Source: an uncultured Oscillospiraceae bacterium
Lineage (GTDB): Bacteria > Bacillota_A > Clostridia > Oscillospirales > Oscillospiraceae
Assembly: GCA_900754605.1 (NCBI GenBank)
Contig: CAAEDK010000227.1
Span: forward strand, 1-17,652
Direction: 5' to 3'
Length of the DNA: 17,652 bases
Made by a program: the position numbers and the translations under genes. Below are positions 1 to 7,760 of the stretch, piece after piece. Numbering within the stretch: the first letter of the stretch is position 1; each line of letters begins with the position of its first letter. The notes under the pieces are model-generated. The model ran no database searches. It was not told the origin of the DNA and saw only the letters and a list, made by a program, of their open reading frames with translations.

Positions 1-2
1 AA

Positions 3-1178
3 AATGGATGCCTCCTACAAAATTCAGAGAGGCATCCATGTGCACCTAATTCAATTTTTTATGTGTCCAGAATTCTGGGTACATATCAGTCCAAGGCCCC
101 CGTGTTTATTGTTATGGGTGGCAATACACTGTCTCGAGGCCTTACAATTGACGGTTTAGTATGTACTTATTTCGCACGCAGCTCTAACCAGGCGGATACA
201 CTTATGCAAATGGCACGGTGGTTTGGATATAGAAGCGGATATGAATTGTTACAACGAATCTGGATGCCTTCGGCAGTTAGAAAAAAGTTTGAATTGATGG
301 AGGAAATTGATGAAAAGCTAAAAGCCGAATTTGAAGACTTTATGGAGAAGGGCCGCAGTCCGGCACAATTCGGTCCTAAGATTATGAGCACGGCCAAAAT
401 AGCTAAATTTATGCTTTCGGCAAAAAATAAAACTCAAAATATTGAAGAATGTGAATTTGATTTCAGCGGGGACAGTTATGAGACTACTGACTTTATGGAC
501 GATCAGAATATACTCTCTGAAAATATACAAAAAACCGAAGCTTTTCTAAAAAAACTCGGAACAGCAAAAAAATCCGAGATAAGTGACTCCGCATACATCT
601 GGAGAAATGTTCCCGTTAATACCATTCTAAATGAGTTCTTGGGAAATGGGAAATATCATATTTTCGACTGCTCTTCTTTGTCTGCAGACATTCCCGTATT
701 TCTTACATGGCTTAAAGGAATGAATGCTGACGGCCATTATTTAAAGTGGAATGTAGCAGTTTCTGGAGACAGCAAGGCGGCTGAATATTGGTATGTCGAA
801 GATAAGAATATCGGTAAAATAACTCGTACTAAGAAAAAGACGCATACTCCCGGATACATTGATATTGGATCGTTGCGTTCTGGTCGTGATGTCCTATGTG
901 ATGTGCAGAAAAGCGCATTGACACCAGGTCAAAAGCTTATATTGGATACCGCAATAAAAACTGGAAAAAACCTAATTTCCGTCCGTGGTACAATAGGCTT
1001 AGAGGATATCCCGCTTTTGCTCCTTTACCGAATTAGCAAAGATCAAGGTAAAGATACAAAAACCAGAGAAAAAATCGGGAGTACCGAAGATGTAATTGGA
1101 TTCAGTATAATCGTGCCGGGTGACTCTATCGGCAAAAGTCATGTTAAATCAGTAAGGGTAAAAATCCCTGTTCAATAA
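3..1178 (+). CDS. Z1-domain superfamily II helicase, C-terminal part (5' end outside window)
   Basis: The reading frame is already open at the left edge, so the GTG at 63 is not a credible start and the N-terminal ATPase half lies outside the window. The visible part holds the end of a Z1 domain: a strand reading APVFIVMGGN, then LSRGLTIDGL, then the motif-VI-like MQMARWFGYRSGY. These are the signature stretches of the Z1 (superfamily II helicase-like) family found with MORC/MutL-type ATPases in predicted restriction-modification operons. The rest, about 300 residues, is a Z1-associated C-terminal region with no motif I can name. The stop is 17 bp before the next gene's ATG, so the genes are cotranscribed. 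The protein probably remodels or translocates DNA with the downstream ATPase and nuclease. Family identity is confident; the biochemical role is inferred. Confidence 0.85.
   Translation, partial: NGCLLQNSERHPCAPNSIFYVSRILGTYQSKAPVFIVMGGNTLSRGLTIDGLVCTYFARSSNQADTLMQMARWFGYRSGYELLQRIWMPSAVRKKFELMEEIDEKLKAEFEDFMEKGRSPAQFGPKIMSTAKIAKFMLSAKNKTQNIEECEFDFSGDSYETTDFMDDQNILSENIQKTEAFLKKLGTAKKSEISDSAYIWRNVPVNTILNEFLGNGKYHIFDCSSLSADIPVFLTWLKGMNADGHYLKWNVAVSGDSKAAEYWYVEDKNIGKITRTKKKTHTPGYIDIGSLRSGRDVLCDVQKSALTPGQKLILDTAIKTGKNLISVRGTIGLEDIPLLLLYRISKDQGKDTKTREKIGSTEDVIGFSIIVPGDSIGKSHVKSVRVKIPVQ
4..39. repeat. Perfect 11-bp inverted repeat at the window edge
   Basis: ATGGATGCCTC (4-14) is followed after 14 bases by its exact reverse complement (29-39). 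It lies inside the open Z1 reading frame. A T-run at 55-60 sits 15 bases past the stem, too far for a normal intrinsic terminator. It may be coincidental, a small mobile remnant, or a contig-end fold-back artefact. Confidence 0.5.
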
Positions 1179-1195
1179 AAGAAAGTGTGACAACA

Positions 1196-3295
1196 ATGCT
1201 TGAAAGATTTGTCCTCCCGATTGATTACGGTGTTTCTTACGGAAGCGTTACATTAAAATCACTCCAAAATGATAATGTTCCAGAGTTGGATCTTCTTGTG
1301 CGGGAAGCTATCCAAAACAGTTCAGATGCGTCGCTACAAGAAACTGATCCGTTCTTTATTGTTAATTTTACAACTGGCTCCTTTTGCCCCTCTAAATTTA
1401 ACTTTTATATGACGGGGATTGAAGAATATCTCAATGATCGTTTTCCGTCTGAGCATGCAGATTTTTTAGAAATTCGTGATTTAAAGACTTCTGGATTAAC
1501 AGGGTGTATTCGTAAAGCAGATATTAAAAAAGAAGATCACGGTAACTTTTTTAAGCTTATTTATGATACAGGAAAGCGTCAAACACAAGCTGGTGCCGGA
1601 GGTAACTGGGGATTTGGTAAAAGTGTTTATTACCGTGTAGGTATCGGAATTGTTATCTTTTATTCTCGTATTAAAAATGAAACCGGCTATGAGTCAAGGT
1701 TAATTGTGACTCTGGTGGAAGATGAGAGCAAAAAAAATCCTGACGGAAGTGATGCGACCATTTTAAATCGATTGGATCCCAATTCTGCAGGAAAAGCTTG
1801 GTGGGGAATACGCGACGGAGAAGACTTATTGCCGATTTCAGATGATGAATTCATTGTTCCGTTATTAGATACATTTGGGCTTAAACCATTTACTGGAGAG
1901 GAAACTGGAACTTCTGTCATTATACCATATATAGATCCGTCAAAGCTCCTTGAGGATATTATTCCTGCGGATGCAGAAATTGAATCCGGAATTCGAGATC
2001 ATTTTGAAACGAACTGGACATCAACGCTTGCTGATTATCTTAAACTTGCTATACAACGATGGTATGCACCTAAAATTCATAATCGCAGTTTACCCGAGTT
2101 TTGTGATAAAAAATGGTTGTACGCATCTGTAAACAACATTCCTATCCGCAGGAAAGACATGCTTCCGTTTTTCCAACTGGTACAAGAACTTTATACAGCT
2201 GCAATAGCAAAAACTTACGGGAGTGAATACCGCAGTGAGTGGTTACCGCAAATCCAATGCCTTGCGGTTAACATCCAGCGGTATTTTGAAGGCGGCTCTA
2301 CATCAGGCTTTGTGGCTGCAATTAAAATATCTCGTGATGAGCTGAACGGTACGCAAAATGTGCTAAGCCCTTATGTATATATCGGGAAATTTGAAGCCGA
2401 GAGGGGGAAAAATGAACCCATCGTAATGTATGCAAGAGATCCAGGAATGGTTATTGATTATTCTGTGACTGGCCCATGGGTAAAAGGTATCTCTTTGCCT
2501 GAAAGTGAAGATGAATTTATATTTGCCTTTTATATGCCTACAACAACAAAAATACTAAAAAATGACCTTCCTGCTCCCGAATTCGCAGGAATGAATTTGG
2601 GCGAGTATCTGCGAGCGTGTGAAGCATCTGACCATATGGGATGGGATGATCCCGCAAAAATGCAGATTGTAACCAGAATTCAAAAAAACACAGTAACTCA
2701 GATTGAGAATAAAATTGTAAAAAATAATGAGCCGAAATTTGAAGCAACTGCCAGTAAACTTGCTGCAACACTTGGAAGGTCGCTTTTGCCTCGCGTCGGG
2801 TACGGTAAGAAGAAAAATGGCTCCGGTGGAAGCGGAAGTGGGGGCGGTTCTGGTAATCTCAAAAATATTGAGTTTGAAATCTTTCCCACATTGATATCGA
2901 GCAATGAAATCGAGATCCCATTCAGATTAAAACTCTCGCACGGAAAGAAAACGGCTGATCTTGAGCTTATAGTAGCTTCAGAAGGCGGATGGATTACCCC
3001 TTCCTCTTGGCAAAGCGATATCGGCACTTTATTTCCTGCAACTATCGAGTCGTTTACTGTACATACTGTGACTTCCAATATTGATGCGCAGCCGATCGAA
3101 CTTAATGATGGGTGTTCATCTAAAAATCTTTTGTTTGATACTGAGAAACTATCGGCAGAACTTTTACATGCTGAAGGAAGCCATGAGCTTAGCTCGGTCA
3201 AAGTAACTGCACATATCCTGAACATGGAGCTTTACGGGCTACTGAAAATCAGAGCATATGATAAGAAATATCGCTTTTCTATTAGGGTTGAGTAA
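1196..3295 (+). CDS. GHKL-family ATPase (MORC/MutL-like) of a restriction-modification operon
   Basis: A 699-aa protein from the ATG at 1196; a GTG at 1187 in the same frame is possible, but a weak GAAAG at 1181-1185 suits the ATG better. The N-terminus shows the GHKL (gyrase, Hsp90, histidine kinase, MutL) ATP-binding fold. The N-box reads EAIQNSSDA at residues 37-45, with the expected Glu, Asn and Asp. The glycine-rich ATP lid is at about 133-143 (GAGGNWGFGKS). A basic motif at TSVIIPYID follows, and the middle region is typical of prokaryotic MORC-like proteins. A glycine/serine run at about 542-554 separates a C-terminal domain of about 150 residues that looks beta-rich. GHKL ATPases of this class are thought to clamp or loop DNA on ATP binding. 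Here it probably couples recognition of unmethylated DNA to the Z1 and nuclease partners. Confidence 0.82.
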   Translation: MLERFVLPIDYGVSYGSVTLKSLQNDNVPELDLLVREAIQNSSDASLQETDPFFIVNFTTGSFCPSKFNFYMTGIEEYLNDRFPSEHADFLEIRDLKTSGLTGCIRKADIKKEDHGNFFKLIYDTGKRQTQAGAGGNWGFGKSVYYRVGIGIVIFYSRIKNETGYESRLIVTLVEDESKKNPDGSDATILNRLDPNSAGKAWWGIRDGEDLLPISDDEFIVPLLDTFGLKPFTGEETGTSVIIPYIDPSKLLEDIIPADAEIESGIRDHFETNWTSTLADYLKLAIQRWYAPKIHNRSLPEFCDKKWLYASVNNIPIRRKDMLPFFQLVQELYTAAIAKTYGSEYRSEWLPQIQCLAVNIQRYFEGGSTSGFVAAIKISRDELNGTQNVLSPYVYIGKFEAERGKNEPIVMYARDPGMVIDYSVTGPWVKGISLPESEDEFIFAFYMPTTTKILKNDLPAPEFAGMNLGEYLRACEASDHMGWDDPAKMQIVTRIQKNTVTQIENKIVKNNEPKFEATASKLAATLGRSLLPRVGYGKKKNGSGGSGSGGGSGNLKNIEFEIFPTLISSNEIEIPFRLKLSHGKKTADLELIVASEGGWITPSSWQSDIGTLFPATIESFTVHTVTSNIDAQPIELNDGCSSKNLLFDTEKLSAELLHAEGSHELSSVKVTAHILNMELYGLLKIRAYDKKYRFSIRVE

Positions 3296-3309
3296 GGAGG
3301 ATAAAAGAT

Positions 3310-4257
3310 ATGCAAAACATATATTTCTATCCTAAACTTACTGATAAGTTGCTTGAAAATTGCGGCTGTTCTGTAACGAAGTATGTGTTTACATACTCGT
3401 ACCAAGGTCAAGATTTTGGGCTGTTGCAAAAGGGAAGTTCAACAATTCGTATTTCAGACCCCCGTGAAATATGGAAAATTGAGACGGAGGGGCTTAATTT
3501 TGAGAAAACAGTGCGGATTGCCTATCCTAATTTATTGTTCGGAAAAGACGGCGTTGCATGTAGTGATGCTGAAATCGGGATTTGTATTATTTGGACAAAT
3601 AAGAAGTTGACCCAAACTGGCTGCATTTTGCCAGAAACCGATGTAATTACACCTCAAGGCAGAGTGTGTAAATTCTCCTATAGTTTCGAACCCGGGATGA
3701 TTACCGGTGACCTTGAATTGACTGTTTCGGCATATATCAAAAAAGCCGCAAATGTCATTCGTTCCGATGAAGAAATTCTTATGAATGAGGAAGGTGTTTC
3801 TATCGGTGAAATCGATTCGGTTATATTAGACTTTAATAGCATCTACATGGAATTCCCCATTGAAGAATACAAGAGTGATAAAGAACCTTTATGGTGGGTC
3901 GAGTTTTCCCAATGGGAAGACCCCAAAACCAGTGACGAGTTTACTAAGGATAACATTTGCTTGTATCTCAACCCATATTATTCTGCCTGTCCTATGACGG
4001 ACGGAACAATCAAGAATGTTGATCTGCTAATAGATATCCTTGCTACTACTTATTTTATGATTTTCCAGCGCCTTAGCGATGATGATCTGAGGGCGACTCG
4101 GCAAGATATAGGCCTTCAGTCTAACTCTATTTGCAGTATTCTTCACCAGTTTATTGAAGATTGTGAGGAGGAGCTTCATTTTGAAACTCCTGAAAGATTG
4201 CTTAAGAGTCTGCAAAGAGAAATCAGGAACAGATTAATGGCAGGTGATGAAGAATGA
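3310..4257 (+). CDS. Uncharacterised 315-aa protein of the Z1/MORC operon
   Basis: The ATG at 3310 follows a strong AGGAGG-type ribosome binding site at about 3296-3301. I do not recognise the family. The sequence is soluble, with no signal peptide or membrane segment. The first half alternates hydrophobic and charged residues as in a beta-rich fold. The second half contains WWVEFSQWEDP near residues 196-206 and ends in helices (FIEDCEEELHFETPERLLKSLQREIRNRL). Its stop overlaps the next start in an ATGA junction, so its product is probably made in step with the next. Position between the ATPase and the DUF6339-like gene suggests a structural or specificity subunit of the restriction complex, which is inference from context only. 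Confidence 0.7.
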   Translation: MQNIYFYPKLTDKLLENCGCSVTKYVFTYSYQGQDFGLLQKGSSTIRISDPREIWKIETEGLNFEKTVRIAYPNLLFGKDGVACSDAEIGICIIWTNKKLTQTGCILPETDVITPQGRVCKFSYSFEPGMITGDLELTVSAYIKKAANVIRSDEEILMNEEGVSIGEIDSVILDFNSIYMEFPIEEYKSDKEPLWWVEFSQWEDPKTSDEFTKDNICLYLNPYYSACPMTDGTIKNVDLLIDILATTYFMIFQRLSDDDLRATRQDIGLQSNSICSILHQFIEDCEEELHFETPERLLKSLQREIRNRLMAGDEE

Positions 4258-5000
4258 TTCGATATCAAAAGCTTTCATACAGTGATGCAAAGGTTATCAT
4301 TGCGGAATATGATAGTTATGATGATAATGAATTTAAGGATCTTGAAAATCATTGGAGAGCCAATGATGTGTCTGCATCTGCCTTTGATCCTTCTTATGAA
4401 GATTTCAGACATGAGTTACTTGCCGAATTTAATTCTGCCCTTGTTGAAACCAGCGGAAAAATGACATACCTTTTGGACCTGAGAGTAGGTATTAAGTTGT
4501 TCCAATTGATGCCTTTGGATTCCAATTTTTCTATTATTGAGGCCAATAATGATGATATATGGAGATATATCTCAGTTAAAGTTATGCCCGATATTACATA
4601 TCTCAGATATCCAACCCCAGAAAAAGGAAGTATTCGGATTAATCAAAAACGCTTCTTCTCTCATACTCGCCGCATCTGGCTAAAAACACTTTGGTGGTAT
4701 ATCTATCTAAGTTGGCAAGGCAACGCAGAGGATACCTTTGAAGTATTGAAAGACAACGGTGTTGATAATATTAATAAACTAATTGAAACACCTGGGCGGG
4801 GATATCGTCTGCAACTGTTCAGACATATGATGTTAGAGTATCATAAAACACGTCCGCACAAGGTTAAGGACTTTGCAGCATTTACAAAACTCAATAATGC
4901 AAAGTGTGTGTCAATTGAACCAGAATTGACCTGTGGCGGAGTTGCCGCATACGCCCAAAAATTGTTGGAAGAGGTATCTGCTCCGAAGGAGGTGGAGTAA
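4254..5000 (+). CDS. DUF6339-like protein of the Z1/MORC operon
   Basis: A 248-aa protein starting at the ATG that overlaps the previous stop by four bases. It contains a conserved-looking core: DDIWRYISVKVMPDITYLRYP, then RFFSHTRRIWLKTLWWYIYLSW, then a GRGYRLQLFRHMM segment rich in Arg. From memory this pattern matches the family annotated as DUF6339, often next to Z1, PD-(D/E)XK and cytosine methyltransferase genes; I cannot run the profile. Tryptophan and arginine clusters (RRIWLKTLWW) suggest a nucleic-acid or protein interface but show no catalytic motif I can defend. It is followed without a gap by the nuclease-fold gene, whose ribosome binding site GGAGGTGGAG lies inside its last codons. 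Confidence 0.72.
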   Translation: MIRYQKLSYSDAKVIIAEYDSYDDNEFKDLENHWRANDVSASAFDPSYEDFRHELLAEFNSALVETSGKMTYLLDLRVGIKLFQLMPLDSNFSIIEANNDDIWRYISVKVMPDITYLRYPTPEKGSIRINQKRFFSHTRRIWLKTLWWYIYLSWQGNAEDTFEVLKDNGVDNINKLIETPGRGYRLQLFRHMMLEYHKTRPHKVKDFAAFTKLNNAKCVSIEPELTCGGVAAYAQKLLEEVSAPKEVE

Positions 5001-5936
5001 ATGCTGCTGGAGGATATAAAAAACAACTGGAAAACGGATATTCTCGGTTATGCACAGGTCATTTCATCTCTGAAAGATACAAAATACCCAGCTCATACAG
5101 TAAAACTTGTTGATGGCTACGGGGTTGCAATTCCATATTCAGGCGACGATGTTAACGAAAGTTTCTCCAATGTACGCATCTTCAGCACAGATAATATTAT
5201 GGCCTCACCTGGGGTTATTCAGCGTTCGTTGGTATTGACTACGGACTCTTTTGAAGCCGAACAACCCTTCGCTTCACTTTGCGCGGAATTTATTGATCCA
5301 GGCACTGATGGCAGTTCAAGAATTGCTGTTTTAAATGATCCCGTTGCTTGGTGGGGAAAATGGAAAGAATTACTGGGAAACAAGAATATTGATGCACGAA
5401 TTTATGATGTTCTCGGAGAGCTGTGCGTTTTATATGTATTGCTACAATCTGGTGAAAATGCTGCTTGGAATGGTCCGGACGGAGCATCCTATGATATCGA
5501 AACCGATGATAAATTTATTGAAGTAAAATCTACCTTGTCCAGGAGTAAACGCGAAATTACTGTGAACAATCAGTTTCAGCTCGATACTTCAAGTAAGAAT
5601 TTAAATCTGGTTTTGTGTGTTTTTGAACCATCTATCCAATCTGGGGTCTCTATTAATAAAATAACAGAAAAGTTAGGTGAACTTGGATATAATGTTAAAT
5701 TGGTGAATCAAAAGTTGTCCGAACTCGGATTTGAAGAAGGGATGAGCTCTCGCAACAAAACATTTCTTCTTCACGAAATGTTGAGATATACTATAAATTC
5801 TGACTTTCCTCGAATTACACCCGAGTCTTTTATTGGCGGAGTTCTACCAGCGGGCGTAACAGGAATTACATACACCGTTGATTTAAGCGGAATGACTTCA
5901 GAGTCAATGGTGCAAGGAGCAAATCATGATATATAA
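5001..5936 (+). CDS. PD-(D/E)XK nuclease-fold protein (DUF4420-like), predicted restriction endonuclease
   Basis: A 311-aa protein. The restriction-endonuclease-like core is visible as E140 in a helix (LGELCVLYVL), D165 (YDIE), and E174-V-K176 in DKFIEVKST. This is the D-(x)n-ExK arrangement that binds metal and cuts DNA in the PD-(D/E)XK superfamily. It matches my memory of the DUF4420 family, annotated as a PD-(D/E)XK motif protein. Neighbours are the DUF6339-like gene upstream, with adjacent stop and start, and the cytosine methyltransferase downstream, which overlaps it by 11 bp. The protein is most likely the cleaving subunit of the system, restrained by methylation of self DNA. Whether it needs the Z1 helicase and GHKL ATPase for activity is inferred from linkage. 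Confidence 0.83.
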   Translation: MLLEDIKNNWKTDILGYAQVISSLKDTKYPAHTVKLVDGYGVAIPYSGDDVNESFSNVRIFSTDNIMASPGVIQRSLVLTTDSFEAEQPFASLCAEFIDPGTDGSSRIAVLNDPVAWWGKWKELLGNKNIDARIYDVLGELCVLYVLLQSGENAAWNGPDGASYDIETDDKFIEVKSTLSRSKREITVNNQFQLDTSSKNLNLVLCVFEPSIQSGVSINKITEKLGELGYNVKLVNQKLSELGFEEGMSSRNKTFLLHEMLRYTINSDFPRITPESFIGGVLPAGVTGITYTVDLSGMTSESMVQGANHDI

Positions 5937-7251
5937 AACAATCGACTTATGCGCCGGCATTGGTGGAATTCGCCGTGGATTTGAGTTGACGGGTAAATTT
6001 GAAAATGTACTCTCAGCTGAAATTGATGAGTATGCTTGCAAAACTTATGAGCATTTGTTTGGAGAAAACCCCAAAAACGATTTAACATCTGAAGAGTTCA
6101 AAGAACTTGTATCAAGGACTGAATATGACATCTTGTTGGCAGGATTCCCTTGTCAAACATTTAGCCGAGTTGGACAACAAATGGGATTTCGCGATACAAC
6201 AAAAGGAACCATTTTTTTTGATATCGCCGACATCATTTCCAGAACCAATCCCCGCGCAATCTTTTTGGAAAATGTTGAAAATCTTGTATCTCATAATAAG
6301 GGAGAAACACTTAGGCGTATTGTAACTACTTTAGAGGATGAACTCGGCTATCGAATTATCGGAGTAACTATGGACGAAGATGGTTCTTATGTATATAATA
6401 CCAAGTCCTTTATACGTAATTCAAAGAATTTTGGATTACCTCAAAACAGGCCACGTACTTACATAATGGCTTTTAGTAAAAAAATGTTTGGGGATGCAGT
6501 AAAGGTGTTAACAGATGATATGCCATTTTCTAACCACAAGGTAATTTCTGAAGATTTAAATTCAATTATTGAACCAGAGGTTGACGACGTTTATTACATG
6601 TCCAGTGGTTACTGGGATACACTAAAAAAACATAAAATGCGTGAGCAAGCAAAGGGACATGGCTTTGGCTATGTGATAGTTAATGCTCCAGGGATTGAGC
6701 ACCCTATTGCAAGTACTATCCTTGCTACTGGTGGTTCAGGGAAAGAGCGCAATCTGATTTTTCAACCCAAAGCTGGTATTGCAGGGAAAAAACTCCCGAC
6801 AAAAAAAACCGGATTAAATAGTGAAGGCATCCGTGTAATGACCCCTACTGAATGGGGACGGTTACAAGGTTTTATAGGTTATGCATTTCTTGACGAAAAC
6901 GGTCATGAAACATTTAGTTTTCCAGAAAACACAACTCGAACCCAGAAATATAAACAATTTGGTAATTCAGTTACAATTCCTGTTATTGAAGAAATGGCCC
7001 TTTTTATGTTGTCATGTTTTAAAAAAATGACAAAAGCCCAAGCGAATCTACTCTTAGAGTTGGCTTGGAGTCAAGATACGATCACTCGCCGTGATGTGAT
7101 AGAATCTCTTCGTGTCTCAAATAACAGGGCGAACTACTTGTTACGCAAAATGAAAAATGCTGGCTTTTTGATTCCAATAGTAACTAAAGGTCGGGGAGCC
7201 AAATATAAAGCTGGAGTTACCCGGGGAACGAAGATAAATATTGAAGAATAA
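5926..7251 (+). CDS. C5-cytosine DNA methyltransferase with C-terminal winged helix
   Basis: A 441-aa enzyme that transfers a methyl group from S-adenosylmethionine to C5 of cytosine. Motif I (DLCAGIGGIRRGFE) is at residues 7-20. Motif IV, GFPCQ, carries the catalytic Cys76. Motif VI ENV is at 115-117, motif VIII QNRPRTY at 173-179, a conserved RLQGF at 312-316, and motif X GNSV at 346-349. The target-recognition region lies between about 200 and 300 and includes KGHGFGY, reminiscent of Dcm-type enzymes, but I cannot state the target site. After motif X comes about 75 residues resembling a winged helix, absent from a minimal methyltransferase. The gene starts inside the nuclease gene with AAGGAGC at 5914-5920. 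It is the self-marking component and the last gene of the AT-rich operon. Confidence 0.95.
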   Translation: MIYKTIDLCAGIGGIRRGFELTGKFENVLSAEIDEYACKTYEHLFGENPKNDLTSEEFKELVSRTEYDILLAGFPCQTFSRVGQQMGFRDTTKGTIFFDIADIISRTNPRAIFLENVENLVSHNKGETLRRIVTTLEDELGYRIIGVTMDEDGSYVYNTKSFIRNSKNFGLPQNRPRTYIMAFSKKMFGDAVKVLTDDMPFSNHKVISEDLNSIIEPEVDDVYYMSSGYWDTLKKHKMREQAKGHGFGYVIVNAPGIEHPIASTILATGGSGKERNLIFQPKAGIAGKKLPTKKTGLNSEGIRVMTPTEWGRLQGFIGYAFLDENGHETFSFPENTTRTQKYKQFGNSVTIPVIEEMALFMLSCFKKMTKAQANLLLELAWSQDTITRRDVIESLRVSNNRANYLLRKMKNAGFLIPIVTKGRGAKYKAGVTRGTKINIEE

Positions 7252-7304
7252 CAACTTAATGCAGTTATAGTTAGAATGAAAGAATAGGTTATGGGTGATA
7301 GTGA

Positions 7305-7691
7305 ATGACAGAAGTAGTAGCAGCCCTGATCTGGGATCAGGGCAAGTTCATGATCTGCCAGCGCCCAGCCCATAAGGCCAGAGGCCTTCTATGGGAGTTT
7401 GTTGGCGGGAAAGTGGAGCCCAGCGAAACCAAGGAGCAGGCACTGATCCGTGAATGCCAGGAGGAACTGGCCATCACATTGGATGTGGGCGAAATATTTA
7501 TGGATGTGATTCACAAATATCCAGATTTGACTGTCCATCTTACCCTGTTCAACGCATCTATTCAAACAGGTATTCCTCAAAAACTGGAGCACAATGATAT
7601 CCAGTGGATTGCAGTGAATGAAATTGATCAATACGCCTTTTGTCCGGCAGATGAGGAGATTCTAACAAGGCTAAAACTATCGACCAAGTAG
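7305..7691 (+). CDS. Nudix hydrolase, MutT/NudG-like (deoxy)nucleoside triphosphate pyrophosphohydrolase
   Basis: A 128-aa protein with a complete Nudix box at residues 35-57: G35, E41, R49-E50, E53-E54-L55 in the spacing G-x5-E-x7-RE-x2-EEL. The preceding LLWEFVGGKVEPSE and the late EHNDIQWIAVNEIDQYAFCPAD are typical of the MutT/NudG branch, which hydrolyses oxidised or modified dNTPs to monophosphates and pyrophosphate. The exact substrate cannot be read from sequence. Its ribosome binding site is weak (GGTGATAGTG just before the ATG). It begins 53 bp after the methyltransferase stop in the same direction with no terminator between, so cotranscription is possible. Its base composition is less AT-rich than the operon before it, so it may equally belong to a different segment. 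Confidence 0.9.
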   Translation: MTEVVAALIWDQGKFMICQRPAHKARGLLWEFVGGKVEPSETKEQALIRECQEELAITLDVGEIFMDVIHKYPDLTVHLTLFNASIQTGIPQKLEHNDIQWIAVNEIDQYAFCPADEEILTRLKLSTK

Positions 7692-7760
7692 AAAAATTAG
7701 ATGGAAACCTCCTTGACTACACTGGGAAACACGAGCAGACAGAGAAAGGAAAAATGGGAG

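Noticed and set aside
55..60. Hairpin at 4-39 plus T-run as an intrinsic terminator
   Set aside because: The T-run begins 15 bases after the stem, and the Z1 reading frame continues through both.
5926..7251. Assigning a CCWGG target from the Dcm-like GHGFGY segment
   Set aside because: That short segment is shared by methyltransferases with different targets, so specificity cannot be claimed from it.
7701..7760. Twenty-residue N-terminal extension of the SGNH hydrolase
   Set aside because: The family begins directly at the FGDSN strand, and the ATG at 7761 has its own ribosome binding site.
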